Shown here one piece after another: positions 10,542 to 20,514 of a DNA stretch of 64,000 bases. The DNA is from Sporichthya brevicatena (lineage in GTDB: Bacteria > Actinomycetota > Actinomycetes > Sporichthyales > Sporichthyaceae): positions 88,147 through 152,146 of the forward strand of contig NZ_BAAAHE010000026.1 of the NCBI RefSeq assembly GCF_039525035.1, given 5' to 3'. Within the stretch, counting starts at the first letter, position 1. Each line of letters starts with the position of its first letter. A model generated the notes under the pieces. That model did not search any database and had not been told where the DNA came from. It saw nothing but the letters and a program-made list of their open reading frames with translations. A program made the translations under genes and the position numbers.

Positions 10542-10561
10542 AACAGCCCTTCGGGGCTGTT
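10542..10561 (+). other. UUCG-loop hairpin in the infC leader
   Basis: An 8-bp perfect stem (AACAGCCC with GGGCTGTT) closes a TTCG tetraloop, a very stable RNA hairpin. It lies 42 bases before the leader terminator and could be part of an anti-terminator or protein-binding structure. Confidence 0.7.
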
Positions 10562-10603
10562 TGCGCACGATCCCGCTCCAACGGGGACGTGTGCCGGGTC
10601 GTC

Positions 10604-10633
10604 GGCTTCCGCGAGTGCGCGGAAGCCTTTTTT
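10604..10633 (+). terminator. Rho-independent terminator (attenuator) upstream of infC
   Basis: A perfect 10-bp stem (GGCTTCCGCG with CGCGGAAGCC), an AGTG loop and a run of six T residues form a textbook intrinsic terminator. It lies 49 bases before the infC start and must be read through for infC expression. It could also end transcripts from sseB. Confidence 0.9.
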
Positions 10634-10682
10634 GTGCCTTTCGCCCCGGGTCGCAGACGAGAAGTTTTTCCGAGGAGGCACT

Positions 10683-11309
10683 ATCAGCGCAGAGCCGCGC
10701 ATCAACGACCGGATCCGCGTGCCGGAGGTCCGGCTGGTCGGCCCCAACGGCGAGCAGGTCGGCATTGTGCCGATCCAGAAGGCCATGGAGCTGGCCCGCG
10801 AGGCTGATCTCGACCTGGTCGAGGTCGCCCCGATGGCCCGACCGCCCGTCGCCAAGCTCATGGACTACGGCAAGTTCAAGTACGAGTCCGCCATGAAGGC
10901 ACGCGAGGCCCGGCGCAACCAGGCGCAGACCATCGTCAAGGAGATGAAGCTGCGCCCGAAGATCGACCCCCACGACTACGAGACCAAGAAGGGCCATGTC
11001 GTCCGGTTCCTCAAGGCCGGCGACAAGGTCAAGATCACGATCATGTTCCGCGGACGCGAGCAGTCGCGGCCGGAGCTCGGTTACCGCCTCCTGCAGCGCC
11101 TGGCGGAGGACGTGACGGAGCTCGGCTTCGTCGAGTTCGCGCCGCGGCAGGACGGCCGCAACATGATCATGGTTCTGGCCCCGACGAAGAAGAAGTCCGA
11201 GGCGATGGCCGAGGCTCGTGCCGAGCGCGCGGCGAAGAAGGACCGCGACGGCGAGTCCGATGCGCCGGAGGCGACCGAGACCGAGGTGGACACCGCTCCG
11301 GCGGAGTGA
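10683..11309 (+). CDS. infC: Translation initiation factor IF-3, ATC start
   Basis: A 208-residue IF-3, which keeps 30S subunits free and checks initiator pairing. The mature start [18 protein letters not shown] fits actinobacterial IF-3 exactly. The only codon at that position is ATC, placed 4 bases after AGGAGG. No ATG, GTG or TTG is available between the leader terminator and the conserved N-terminus that would give a normal protein. Use of a rare start is the known autoregulatory device of infC, because IF-3 discriminates against it. The N-terminal domain ([17 protein letters not shown]), the linker [17 protein letters not shown] and the C-terminal domain ([22 protein letters not shown]) are all present. 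A charged Lys/Glu tail follows. Confidence 0.94.
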   Translation: MSAEPRINDRIRVPEVRLVGPNGEQVGIVPIQKAMELAREADLDLVEVAPMARPPVAKLMDYGKFKYESAMKAREARRNQAQTIVKEMKLRPKIDPHDYETKKGHVVRFLKAGDKVKITIMFRGREQSRPELGYRLLQRLAEDVTELGFVEFAPRQDGRNMIMVLAPTKKKSEAMAEARAERAAKKDRDGESDAPEATETEVDTAPAE

Positions 11310-11324
11310 GACGCCACCGGCAGC

Positions 11325-11353
11325 ACGCGGGTCGGACCCGTTCCGACCCGCGT
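11325..11353 (+). other. 12-bp stem-loop between infC and rpmI
   Basis: Perfect 12-base arms (ACGCGGGTCGGA and its complement) around a 5-base loop, with no T-run after. It lies 15 bases after the infC stop. It is more likely an mRNA processing, stability or ribosomal-protein binding structure than a terminator, since rpmI follows. Confidence 0.75.
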
Positions 11354-11422
11354 CCCGCACGACCCGCCCGGCCGGGCATCCTGCCTGGCTGAGTACGGCT
11401 GAGATCGAGGAGAGACGGCACC

Positions 11423-11617
11423 ATGCCGAAGGTCAAGACGCACAGCGGCGCGAGCAAGCGCTTCAAGATCACCGGGACCGGCAAGGTCATGCGCGAGCGT
11501 GCGAACCGCCGTCACCTGTTCGAGTACAAGTCCTCGCGGCGCACCCGTCGCCTCGCGATGGAGGCCGAGATGGTCTCCGGCGACGCCAAGCGCATCAAGA
11601 AGATGCTCAAGAAGTAG
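11423..11617 (+). CDS. rpmI: 50S ribosomal protein L35
   Basis: A 64-residue, strongly basic protein beginning [21 protein letters not shown], with the family-typical [17 protein letters not shown] and a C-terminal IKKMLKK. It is preceded by GAGGAGAG at good spacing. It lies between infC and rplT, the universal order of this small translation operon. Confidence 0.97.
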   Translation: MPKVKTHSGASKRFKITGTGKVMRERANRRHLFEYKSSRRTRRLAMEAEMVSGDAKRIKKMLKK

Positions 11618-11676
11618 CGCCCCGCGCACTTCGGCATCCCCGCGAGACGTACTCGCACCCTCGACCCCACCGACCC

Positions 11677-11701
11677 GGGACTGCGCCCCGCAGGCAGTCC
11701 C
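11677..11701 (+). other. Hairpin before rplT
   Basis: Arms GGGACTGC and GCAGTCCC (8 bp) enclose 9 bases. An alternative, mutually exclusive 5-bp hairpin (CTGCG with CGCAG) lies inside. It ends 21 bases before the rplT start and close to its ribosome site, where L20 feedback on translation would act if this operon is controlled as in other bacteria. Confidence 0.6.
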
Positions 11702-11722
11702 TCGCATGAGGAGTAATTCGAC

Positions 11723-12103
11723 GTGGCACGCGTGAAGCGGGCGGTCAACGCCCAGAAGAAGCGTCGCGAGGTTCTCGAGCAGGCCAGCGGTTACCGCGGC
11801 CAGCGCTCGCGCCTGTACCGCAAGGCCAAGGAGCAGGTCACCCACTCGCTCGTCTACGCCTACCGCGACCGCAAGAAGCGCAAGGGCGACTTCCGTCAGC
11901 TGTGGATCCAGCGGATCAACGCGGCCTCCCGCGCCAACGGCCTGACCTACAACCGCCTCATCCAGGGCCTCAAGCTCGCCGGCGTCGAGGTCGACCGCCG
12001 CATGCTCGCCGAGCTCGCCGTCAACGACCCGCCCGCGTTCGCGGCGCTCGTCGAGGTCGCGAAGAACGCCCTGCCCGAGGACCGGAACGCCCCGGCCGCC
12101 TGA
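11723..12103 (+). CDS. rplT: 50S ribosomal protein L20
   Basis: A 126-residue basic protein of the large-subunit assembly core. It shows [55 protein letters not shown] and [20 protein letters not shown]. It uses a GTG start after an AGGAG site. In other bacteria L20 represses its own operon, and hairpins at 11325 and 11677 are candidates for such control here. Confidence 0.97.
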   Translation: MARVKRAVNAQKKRREVLEQASGYRGQRSRLYRKAKEQVTHSLVYAYRDRKKRKGDFRQLWIQRINAASRANGLTYNRLIQGLKLAGVEVDRRMLAELAVNDPPAFAALVEVAKNALPEDRNAPAA

Positions 12104-12119
12104 TCGACGGCCGATCCCG

Positions 12120-12932
12120 CTGTCCGAGATCACGAACGTCCGCGCGGCGCCCGTCAATGCCGCGCGCCGGCTGGCCAAGCGCAGCTTCCGGAACTCCGAC
12201 CGACGGTTCCTCGCCGAGGGACCGCAGGCCGTCCGGGAGGCGCTCGGCCGGCCCGGCAGCGTCGTCGAGCTGTTCGCCACCGCCGAGGCGGGGGAGCGGC
12301 ATCCCGACCTGCTGAAGGGCGCCGCCGCGGCCGACCTGCCCATCCACCGGGTCTCCGGCTCGGTGATGGCGTCGATCGCGCAGACCGTCACCCCGCAGGG
12401 TCTGGTGGCCGTCTGCCGGTTCCTCGACGTCCCGCTCGCGCTCGACCCCGCGCCCCGACTGGTGGCGCTGCTGGCCGAGGTCCGCGACCCCGGCAACGCC
12501 GGCACGGTCATCCGCGTCGCCGACGCGGCCGGGGCCGACGCTGTCGTCCTGACGCGCAGTTCGGTCGACGTCTACAACCCCAAGTGCGCCCGCGCGTCCG
12601 CCGGCAGCGTGTTCCACCTGCCGGTGACCGTCGAGGCGGACCTGCCCGCGACCGTCGACGCGCTCCGCGCCGCCGGGGTGCAGATCCTCGCCGCCGACGG
12701 TGCCGGTCCGGACGACCTCGACACCCTCGAGGACGCCGGCACCCTCGCCGCCCCGACGGCCTGGCTGTTCGGCAACGAGGCCTGGGGCCTCCCACCCGCC
12801 CTGCGCGCCCTCGCCGACCGCGTCGTCCGCGTCCCCATCCACGGCCGGGCCGAGAGCCTCAACCTCGCCACCGCCGCCGCGGTCTGCCTGTACGCCTCCG
12901 CCCGCGCCCACCGTCGCCCCCCGTCACGCTGA
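12120..12932 (+). CDS. TrmH-family (SpoU) RNA 2'-O-methyltransferase
   Basis: An SPOUT-class methyltransferase of about 270 residues. The N-terminal substrate-binding region (NAARRLAKRSFRNSDRRFLAEG, then QAVREAL) and the C-terminal knotted domain are clear. The knot motifs are LAEVRDPGNAGTVIRVADAAG, AWLFGNEAWGLPP and the S-adenosylmethionine loop VPIHGRAESLNLATAAAVCLY. The conserved N-terminus begins at a CTG codon at 12120, 17 bases after rplT. The first ordinary start codons in frame (12363 and 12366) would delete the first domain. CTG is therefore my best start, though it is uncertain. It probably methylates rRNA or tRNA. It is coupled to rplT by position. Confidence 0.88.
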   Translation: MSEITNVRAAPVNAARRLAKRSFRNSDRRFLAEGPQAVREALGRPGSVVELFATAEAGERHPDLLKGAAAADLPIHRVSGSVMASIAQTVTPQGLVAVCRFLDVPLALDPAPRLVALLAEVRDPGNAGTVIRVADAAGADAVVLTRSSVDVYNPKCARASAGSVFHLPVTVEADLPATVDALRAAGVQILAADGAGPDDLDTLEDAGTLAAPTAWLFGNEAWGLPPALRALADRVVRVPIHGRAESLNLATAAAVCLYASARAHRRPPSR

Positions 12933-13004
12933 CGGTCGCGCCTGCCGGTCCGTGGGGCTGCCGGGTCGCGGCTGCCGGTCGGGGGGCTGCCGGCCGCGCC
13001 CGCT

Positions 13005-13018
13005 GCTCATGCATGAGC
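13005..13018. promoter_or_regulatory. Palindrome GCTCATGCATGAGC, copy 1
   Basis: A perfect 14-bp palindrome in the 253-base gap between the TrmH gene and the orphan kinase. An identical core lies exactly 60 bases downstream (centre to centre). This spacing and symmetry suggest a dimeric DNA-binding protein acting at two sites. Confidence 0.65.
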
Positions 13019-13062
13019 GGGTGGCGATACGAATCGGGGCAAATCGGACATCAATCGACTAC

Positions 13063-13080
13063 CTGCTCATGCATGAGCAG
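13063..13080. promoter_or_regulatory. Palindrome CTGCTCATGCATGAGCAG, copy 2
   Basis: A perfect 18-bp palindrome that contains the copy 1 core. It lies 105 bases before the kinase start. The rest of the gap is less GC-rich than its surroundings and also has a small TTGCG-GTAA-CGCAA dyad at 13132-13145, so it looks like a promoter region. Confidence 0.65.
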
Positions 13081-13185
13081 AATGCGGTCACAACTGACTG
13101 TCAGAAACCGGCTTTCCTGGGCAGAACCGAGTTGCGGTAACGCAAAAAGCTCTCGCGATGTAGATCGCTCCGAGATCCTGACGAG

Positions 13186-14250
13186 GTGATGTTGAGCGCG
13201 CCGGGGGACGCACAAGACGGCCGGATCCCGTACGACGACCTCCCGGACGGGGTCGTCGTCGCGGATGACACCGGTGCCGTCGTGATCGTCAACGTCGCCG
13301 CCGAGCGCCTCCTGGGCCTGCCCGCGGACGAGCTCATCGGCAAGGACCTCGGCAGCGTCCTGCCGCTGGTCGACCGCAACAACTGCGACTGGTGGGAGCT
13401 CTGCGACCCCTACGGGGGCCTCGCCATCCGCACCGGCCACCCCGAGCGCGCCCTCACGCTGCTCGGGGGCCGCGAGGTGCTCGTCTCCGCCCGCTACCTG
13501 CGCGCCGCGCGGCTCGGCCGGGTCGTCCGTGTCGTCGTGACGCTGCGCAGCGGCGCTGCCCGCGAGCGCTGGGACCGCGACCGCGCCGAGCTCGTCGCGA
13601 TGGTCGCCCACGAGCTGCGCAGCCCGCTCACCGGCGTCAAAGGCTTCACCTCGACGCTGCTCAACCGCTGGGACCGGTTCACCGACGCCCAGCGCAAGGA
13701 GATGCTCGCGACCGTCGACGCGGACGCGGACAAGCTCGCGCGCCTGATCACCGAACTGCTCGACATCGCCCGCATCGACTCCGGCCGGCTCGAGCTCTAC
13801 CGCCGCCCCACCGACCTCGCTGCCGCGCTCCGGCGCCATGTGGCGACCCGGGTGGCCGCCGGCGCCGCGCCCCAGGACTTCCGGATCGAGCTGCCGGCGC
13901 CGGTGCCGGAGATGTGGGTCGACGCCGACAAGGTCGACCAGGTCATCGGCAACCTGCTGGAGAACGCGCAGCGGCACGGGGACGGCGTCACGACGCTGCG
14001 CCTGGAGCCGACCGCGAACGGCGTCGCCATCACCGTCAGCGATCAGGGACCCGGCGTCCCGACCGAACTCGTCGGCCAGATCTTCGACCGGTTCTGGCGC
14101 GACCGCCGTCACGGCGGCACGGGCCTCGGCCTCTACATCGCCAAGGGCTTGGTCGAGGCGCACGGCGGCACCATCGGCGTCGGCCGGGCCCCCGGCGGCG
14201 GCGCGGCGTTCCGCTTCACCCTCCCCGAGTTCGTCCCCGAGGGCGCCTGA
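13186..14250 (+). CDS. PAS-domain sensor histidine kinase (orphan)
   Basis: A 354-residue soluble histidine kinase with no membrane segment. A PAS domain (residues ~10-115: LPDGVVVADDTGAVVIVNVAAERLLGL) is followed by HisKA with the phospho-acceptor in MVAHELRSPLTGVKG (His142 from the GTG). The HATPase domain has the N-box NLLENAQRHGDG and G-boxes DQGPGVPTEL and GGTGLGLYIAKGL. No response regulator is adjacent, so the partner is elsewhere. GTG 13186, ATG 13189 and TTG 13192 are all possible starts around one GAGG site. Its place between the TrmH gene and pheS is conserved in other actinomycetes to my knowledge. Confidence 0.9.
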   Translation: MMLSAPGDAQDGRIPYDDLPDGVVVADDTGAVVIVNVAAERLLGLPADELIGKDLGSVLPLVDRNNCDWWELCDPYGGLAIRTGHPERALTLLGGREVLVSARYLRAARLGRVVRVVVTLRSGAARERWDRDRAELVAMVAHELRSPLTGVKGFTSTLLNRWDRFTDAQRKEMLATVDADADKLARLITELLDIARIDSGRLELYRRPTDLAAALRRHVATRVAAGAAPQDFRIELPAPVPEMWVDADKVDQVIGNLLENAQRHGDGVTTLRLEPTANGVAITVSDQGPGVPTELVGQIFDRFWRDRRHGGTGLGLYIAKGLVEAHGGTIGVGRAPGGGAAFRFTLPEFVPEGA

Positions 14251-14257
14251 CCCTCCC

Positions 14258-15509
<1,252 letters not shown>

Positions 15510-15510
<1 letters not shown>

Positions 15511-18023
15511 TGCGCGCACCCCTGTCCTGGATCCGGGAGTTCGTGCCGGCCCTGCCCGCTGACGTGACGGGTCGTCAGGTCGCGGAGCGCATCATCGCGG
15601 CCGGCCTCGAGGTCGAGACCGTCGACGCGCCCGGCGAGGCCGTCACCGGCCCACTGGTGGTCGGTCGTGTGCTCTCGATCGTCGAGCTCCAGGAGAAGCT
15701 GAAGCTCAAAAAGCCGATCCGCTACTGCCGGGTCGACGTCGGGCCGGAGCACAACGAGACCGAGGGCGACGGCGCGGGTTCGCGCGGCATCGTCTGCGGT
15801 GCGCGCAACTTTGCCGAGGGCGACGTGGTCGTCGTCGCGCTGCCCGGCGCCGTCCTCCCCGGAGGCTTCGCGATCGCGGCGCGTAAGACCTACGACCACA
15901 TCTCCGACGGGATGATCTGCTCCGAGGCCGAGCTCGGCATCGCCGGCGACGCGAGCGGCATCATCGTGCTGCCCGAGAGCACGCCGATCGGCGCGGACGC
16001 GAAGGGCGTCCTCGGTCTCGACGACGAGGTGCTCGACATCGCCGTCACCCCGGACCGCGGGTACGCCCTCTCGATCCGCGGCGTCGCCCGCGAGGTCGCG
16101 ACCGCTTACGACGTCGAGTTCGTCGACCCCGCGGCGCGAGGCGCGATGACGGCGGGCGAGGGCTACGAGATCCGCCTCGAGGACCCGGCCTGCGACCGGT
16201 TCGCCGCGCTCGCGATCACCGGCGTCGACCCCGCGGCGCCGTCCCCGGACTGGTTGCGGCAGCGGCTGCAGCAGTGCGGCATGCGGCCGATCTCGCTCGC
16301 CGTCGACATCTCGAACTACGTGATGCTCGAGCTCGGGCAGCCCACCCACGCCTACGACCTCGCGAAGCTGCGCGGCCCGATCGTGGTGCGCCGGGCGCGC
16401 GCGGGGGAGAAGCTCGAGACCCTCGACGGCGCGACCCGGGACCTCGACCCCGAGGACCTGCTCATCACCGACGACTCCGGCCCGATCGGGCTCGCCGGCG
16501 TGATGGGTGGCGCCTCCACCGAGATCTCCGGCACGACCACCGACGTCCTGCTCGAGGCGGCGCACTTCGACCCGGTCGCGATCGCCCGCGCGGCCCGTCG
16601 GCACAAGCTGCCGTCCGAGGCGTCGCGGCGGTTCGAGCGCGGGGTGGACCCGGCCCTCGGCCCGGTCGCGGCGCTGCGGTTCGCCCAGCTGCTCGCCGAG
16701 CTCGGCGGCGGCACCGCGGCGGCGACCGGCACGGACGCGGGCGGCCTTCCCGCGCCCACCACGATCACGCTCGCCGTCGACTACCCGACGCGCGTCGCCG
16801 GCCGGAACCTCGACGAGGCCACGGTGTTGCGCCGCCTGGCGCAGGTCGGCGCCGAGACCGCCGTCGACGGGACCACGCTCACCGTGACCGCCCCGACCTG
16901 GCGGCCGGACCTCACCGACCCGGCCGACGTGGCCGAGGAGGTCCTCCGGCTCGAGGGCTACGACTCGATCCCCGCCGCCCTGCCCGCCGCCCCGGCCGGC
17001 CGCGGTCTGACGGTGGCTCAGCAGCAGCGGCGCCGCGTCGGCCGCGCCCTCGCGGGCGCCGGTCTGGTCGAGGTGCTCTGCTACCCGTTCGTGGCGCCCG
17101 GGGTGTGGGACCAGCTGGGTCTGGAGGCCGACGACCCGCGTCGCTTCGCGGTGCGTCTCGCGAACCCGCTCTCCGACGCCGAGCCGGACATGCGCACCTC
17201 GCTGTTGCCCGGCCTGTTCGCCGTCACCCGGCGCAACCTGGGCCGCGGCTCGGCCGACCTCGCCGTGTACGAGATCGGGCGCGTCTACCTGCCCACGCGC
17301 GGTGCGCCCCCGGCTCCCCGGCCGCCCGTCACCCGCCGGGCGACGCCCGACGAGCTCGCCGCCACCGAGGCGGCGCTGCCGGCGCAGCCGCGGCACCTCG
17401 CGGCGGTGCTCACCGGTCTGCGTGAGCCCGCCGGCTGGTGGGGCCCGGGCCGGGCCGCGGGGTGGGAGGACGCGATCGAGACCGCCCGCATCGCCGCCGC
17501 GGCCGCCGGAGCGGATCTGATCGTCCGGCAGGGCGCGCTGGCGCCGTGGCACCCGGGGCGGTGCGCCGCCCTGGCCGTGCGCACCCCGGGCGGGGAGCAG
17601 GTCGTCGGCCACGCCGGAGAGCTGCACCCCCGCGTGATCGGTGCGCTCGAGCTCCCGGCCCGGACCGTCGCCCTCGAACTCGACCTCGACGCGCTGCTGG
17701 ACGCCGGGGGCGGGGTCGTCGAGGCCCCCGCGATCTCCTCCTTCCCGCTCGCGAGCCAGGACGTGGCGCTCGTCGTCGACGCGGCCGTCCCGGCCGCCGA
17801 GGTGGAGGCCGCGCTGCGGGCCGGCGCCGGCGATCTGCTGGAGTCGATCCGGCTGTTCGACGTGTACGCGGGGGAGCGGATCGGCGAGGGCCGCAAGTCG
17901 CTCGCGTTCGCCCTGCGCTTCCGGGCACCGGACCGGACACTCACCGTGGAGGAGGCGACTGCAGCGCGTGACGCCGCCGTCGCGGCCGCCACCGCCGCGA
18001 CCGGAGCCACGCTCCGCGGCTGA
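15510..18023 (+). CDS. pheT: Phenylalanyl-tRNA synthetase beta subunit
   Basis: An 837-residue beta subunit of normal length. Domain order: N-terminal B1 ([12 protein letters not shown]), tRNA-binding EMAP-like domain (residues ~40-155, [17 protein letters not shown]), B3/B4 editing domain (~210-390), B5 (~400-480), a catalytic-like core, and the C-terminal ferredoxin-fold anticodon domain ([13 protein letters not shown], then [17 protein letters not shown]). In many actinobacteria the arg operon follows pheT directly. Here 27.7 kb of accessory genes intervene. Confidence 0.96.
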
Positions 18024-18157
18024 GGCTCGCGAGCCCACGCGACACGCCCGTCGGGTTGCCCGATTCGCGGAAAAGGCCGTCAGGACCCGGTCAAGTGTGA
18101 GTCTCATCGCACGGATCCTGCGCACCTTTCCACGATCGACCACGGAACCTGGACGGG

Positions 18158-19036
18158 ATGGACGGACGCCCACCCACCCGGCACGCCGCCCCCCGCCGAC
18201 GCCGGTTCGGCGCGCGGGTCGGGCGGATGGTGCTGACCGGGGGCGCCGCGATCGTCTGTGCGCTGGGGGTCACCGGGGCGCTGGACCCGTCCACGCACGT
18301 CACCGAGGCCACCGCGATCACGCCGACGACGTTCGGTGTTCAACCGGGCCCCCTCAAGGCCTCCGTGGCCAAGGGTGCCCGGGACGCCGCGGCAGCAGCT
18401 CCGGCCTGGGCGAAGGGCCTCCCGGAGGACACCACCCAGGTTCTGCGGACCGTCCGGACCGACCGCTGGTGCAAGCAGGTCTGGTGCGCGCGGACCGAGG
18501 CCTGGGAGCGGGTCGACGGCATCTGGCGGATCGCCACCCGCGGCAGCAGGGAGAACGCCCGTCCGATGGTCGTGCGCTCCCAGATCGGCCAGAACGGCTT
18601 CGCCTCGCCCGGGGTGCGGCGCCAGGGAGACATGCGCACCCCGAGCGGGATCTACGGCATCGTCACCACGTTCTCCACGACCAAGGAGAGCCCGACCGCG
18701 ATGCCGTGGCGCCGCCGGCTGCCGACGTCGGTGGTCAGCGACGCCCGGGGCAGGACGTACAACACCTGGATCGAGGTCAAGGGCGCCCGCGGCGGCGACC
18801 GGCGGATGATGAGCTGGGGCCTCTGGATCGACTGGAACAACCCGCGCCTGTCGGTCGGCGAGGGTCTGGCACCGGTGCCCGGCCGCGGGAGCGGCATCTT
18901 CATGCACACCTCGAACGCCGGCGCCCCCTGGGTCCCGACCGCCGGGTGCGTCCAGCTCGGCAACCCCGCGGACATGGAGTGGGTCGTCCGCTGGCTGAAG
19001 CCCGAGGCGAACCCGCGAATCGTCAACAACCGCTAG
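18158..19036 (+). CDS. Secreted L,D-transpeptidase (YkuD-like)
   Basis: A 292-residue protein with a basic N-terminus (RHAAPRRRRFGARVGR) and a signal segment (MVLTGGAAIVCALGVTGAL). A YkuD-like catalytic domain follows (GVRRQGDMRTPSGIYGI, then the His/Cys active site in HTSNAGAPWVPTAGCVQLG, with Cys264). Such enzymes make 3-3 crosslinks in peptidoglycan or attach proteins to it. No LysM or Ig-like domain is seen, so it is a simple form. It is the first gene after pheT. The 134-base gap before it holds a GGCTCGCGAGCC palindrome at 18024 and no clear promoter. Confidence 0.85.
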   Translation: MDGRPPTRHAAPRRRRFGARVGRMVLTGGAAIVCALGVTGALDPSTHVTEATAITPTTFGVQPGPLKASVAKGARDAAAAAPAWAKGLPEDTTQVLRTVRTDRWCKQVWCARTEAWERVDGIWRIATRGSRENARPMVVRSQIGQNGFASPGVRRQGDMRTPSGIYGIVTTFSTTKESPTAMPWRRRLPTSVVSDARGRTYNTWIEVKGARGGDRRMMSWGLWIDWNNPRLSVGEGLAPVPGRGSGIFMHTSNAGAPWVPTAGCVQLGNPADMEWVVRWLKPEANPRIVNNR

Positions 19037-19069
19037 GTCCGGCGGCCCGCAAGATGGCACGCTGCCCCC

Positions 19070-19438
19070 ATGGCGTCGCTGCCCCTCTTCTCGGTCACCG
19101 AGGCCCGTGAGGTCCTCCTCGAGCTGCACCCGACGATCCAGCGGTTCATCGCGCTCCGCGCGGACGCCGCCGAGCTGGGTGCGTCGATCCGCGGGCACTC
19201 GATCGGCGGCGCGATGGAGCTGCGCGACCTCAACGCCCAGCTCGAGGAGCTCATGCGCACCATCCAGGAGACCGGTGTGCAGGTGAAGGGCTGGGCCCCG
19301 GTGCTGCTGGACTTCCCGGCCGACCTCGACGGCGAGCACGTCCTGCTCTGCTGGCTGGAGGGCGACCTCGGGCTCGCCTGGTACCACCGCGCCGACGCGG
19401 GGTTCGCCGGCCGCCGCCCGCTGCGCTTCGACGCCTGA
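19070..19438 (+). CDS. DUF2203 family protein
   Basis: A 122-residue protein beginning LPLFSVTEAREVLLELHPTI. A helical region follows, then VKGWAPVLLDFPADLDGEHVLLCWLEGD and a C-terminal WYHRADAGFAGRRPL. This is the DUF2203 pattern (division- or metal-related in some contexts, but with no proven role). No signal peptide is present. It stands alone between the L,D-transpeptidase and the metal transporter operon. Confidence 0.8.
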   Translation: MASLPLFSVTEAREVLLELHPTIQRFIALRADAAELGASIRGHSIGGAMELRDLNAQLEELMRTIQETGVQVKGWAPVLLDFPADLDGEHVLLCWLEGDLGLAWYHRADAGFAGRRPLRFDA

Positions 19439-19447
19439 CCGTCCGCC

Positions 19448-19470
19448 TTGTTGCGACCAGTTCGCAACAA
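19448..19470. promoter_or_regulatory. Fur-family-like (Nur-type) operator before the metal ABC operon
   Basis: A dyad with 9-base arms (TTGTTGCGA and its complement) around 5 bases. Its core TTGCGA-N5-TCGCAA closely matches the box I recall for the Streptomyces nickel regulator Nur (TTGCAA-N5-TTGCAA). It ends 27 bases before the binding-protein start, where a repressor would block transcription. Which metal it senses is not determined. Confidence 0.65.
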
Positions 19471-19497
19471 CAACGCGATGGGGATTAAGGTGGCGAC

Positions 19498-20514
19498 ATG
19501 CGCCGCCTCTCCGCCCTGCTCGTGTCCGCCCTGCTCGTCCTCCCGCTCGCCGCGTGCGGGGACGACGACGCCACCGCGGCCCCGGCCGGCACCTCCGCCG
19601 CGGAGCCGGTTCTGCGGCTCGTGACCACCGTCGCCCCGATCACCTCGATCGTCGCCGCCGTCGCGGGGGACCGGGCCCGGATCGACGGCCTGGTGCCCGA
19701 GGGCACCAACTCGCACACGTTCGAGCCCCCGCCCAGCGCCGCCAAGGTGCTGTCGGAGGCCGACGTCGTCTTCATCAACGGCCTCAAGCTCGAGGAGCCG
19801 ACGAAGAAGCTGGCCGAGCGGAACCTGGCGGACGACGCGCGCCTGGTCGAGCTCGGCGACGAGGTTCTGCCCGAGTCGGACTGGATCTTCGACTTCTCGT
19901 TCCCGGAGAAGGACGGCAAGCCGAATCCGCACCTGTGGACCGACCCGACCTACGCGATCAAGTACGCCGAGGTCGTCCGCGACACCCTCGTCGACGTCGA
20001 CGCCGACGGCCGCTCGACGTACGAGGCGAACTACACCGCGTTCTCCGAGCAGGCGACGGCCCTCTCGGACGCCCTGAAGAAGGATCAGGAGAGCCTCGCC
20101 CCGGACGAGCGCGAGCTGCTGACCTACCACGACGCCTACGCCTACTTCGCGAAGACGTACGGCTGGAAGGTCGTCGGCGCGATCCAGCCGAGCGACTTCG
20201 CCGAGCCGACCCCGAAGGACATCGCGCGGCTGATCGACCAGATTCAGGCCGAGAAGGTGAAGGCGATCTTCGGCTCCGAGGTGTTCCCCTCCGACGCGCT
20301 CGCCGAGATCGGGAAGGCGACCGGCGTGCACTGGGAGGACACCCTGCGCGACGACGACCTGCCGGGCGCGCCCGGCGAGCCCGAGCACTCCTGGCTCGGG
20401 CTGATGCGCAGCAACTACGTCACGATCCTCACCCGGCTCGGGGGCACGGCCGACGCGCTGAAGGCGCTCGACACGACGCCGGCGGTGCCCGACACGGCGA
20501 GCTATCCCCAATGA
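19498..20514 (+). CDS. Metal ABC transporter substrate-binding lipoprotein (ZnuA/MntC type)
   Basis: A 338-residue lipoprotein with a lipobox at LPLAACGDD. It is a cluster A-I metal-binding protein: TTVAPITSIVAAVAGDRARIDGLVPEGTNSHTFEP supplies the first His ligand. Further ligands are likely in NPHLWTDPTYAIKYAEVV and LLTYHDAYAYFAKTYGW, and the C-terminal acidic site in FGSEVFPSD. The usual His-rich loop is short or missing. Zinc or manganese is the usual substrate of the family; the upstream box leaves nickel or cobalt open. It overlaps the ATPase gene (ATGA). Confidence 0.9.
   Translation: MRRLSALLVSALLVLPLAACGDDDATAAPAGTSAAEPVLRLVTTVAPITSIVAAVAGDRARIDGLVPEGTNSHTFEPPPSAAKVLSEADVVFINGLKLEEPTKKLAERNLADDARLVELGDEVLPESDWIFDFSFPEKDGKPNPHLWTDPTYAIKYAEVVRDTLVDVDADGRSTYEANYTAFSEQATALSDALKKDQESLAPDERELLTYHDAYAYFAKTYGWKVVGAIQPSDFAEPTPKDIARLIDQIQAEKVKAIFGSEVFPSDALAEIGKATGVHWEDTLRDDDLPGAPGEPEHSWLGLMRSNYVTILTRLGGTADALKALDTTPAVPDTASYPQ

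Larger units (their letters stand above)
10427..10682 (+). promoter_or_regulatory. infC leader with attenuator
   Basis: A ~256-base leader precedes infC. A possible -10 (TAGGCT at 10438) lies near its start. It contains a hairpin with a UUCG-type loop at 10542-10561 and a complete intrinsic terminator at 10604-10633, then a strong AGGAGG at 10673-10678. A full terminator upstream of the gene it serves indicates transcription attenuation. The inducing signal, such as ribosomal protein L20 or IF3 status, is inference from what is known for other infC operons. Confidence 0.7.
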
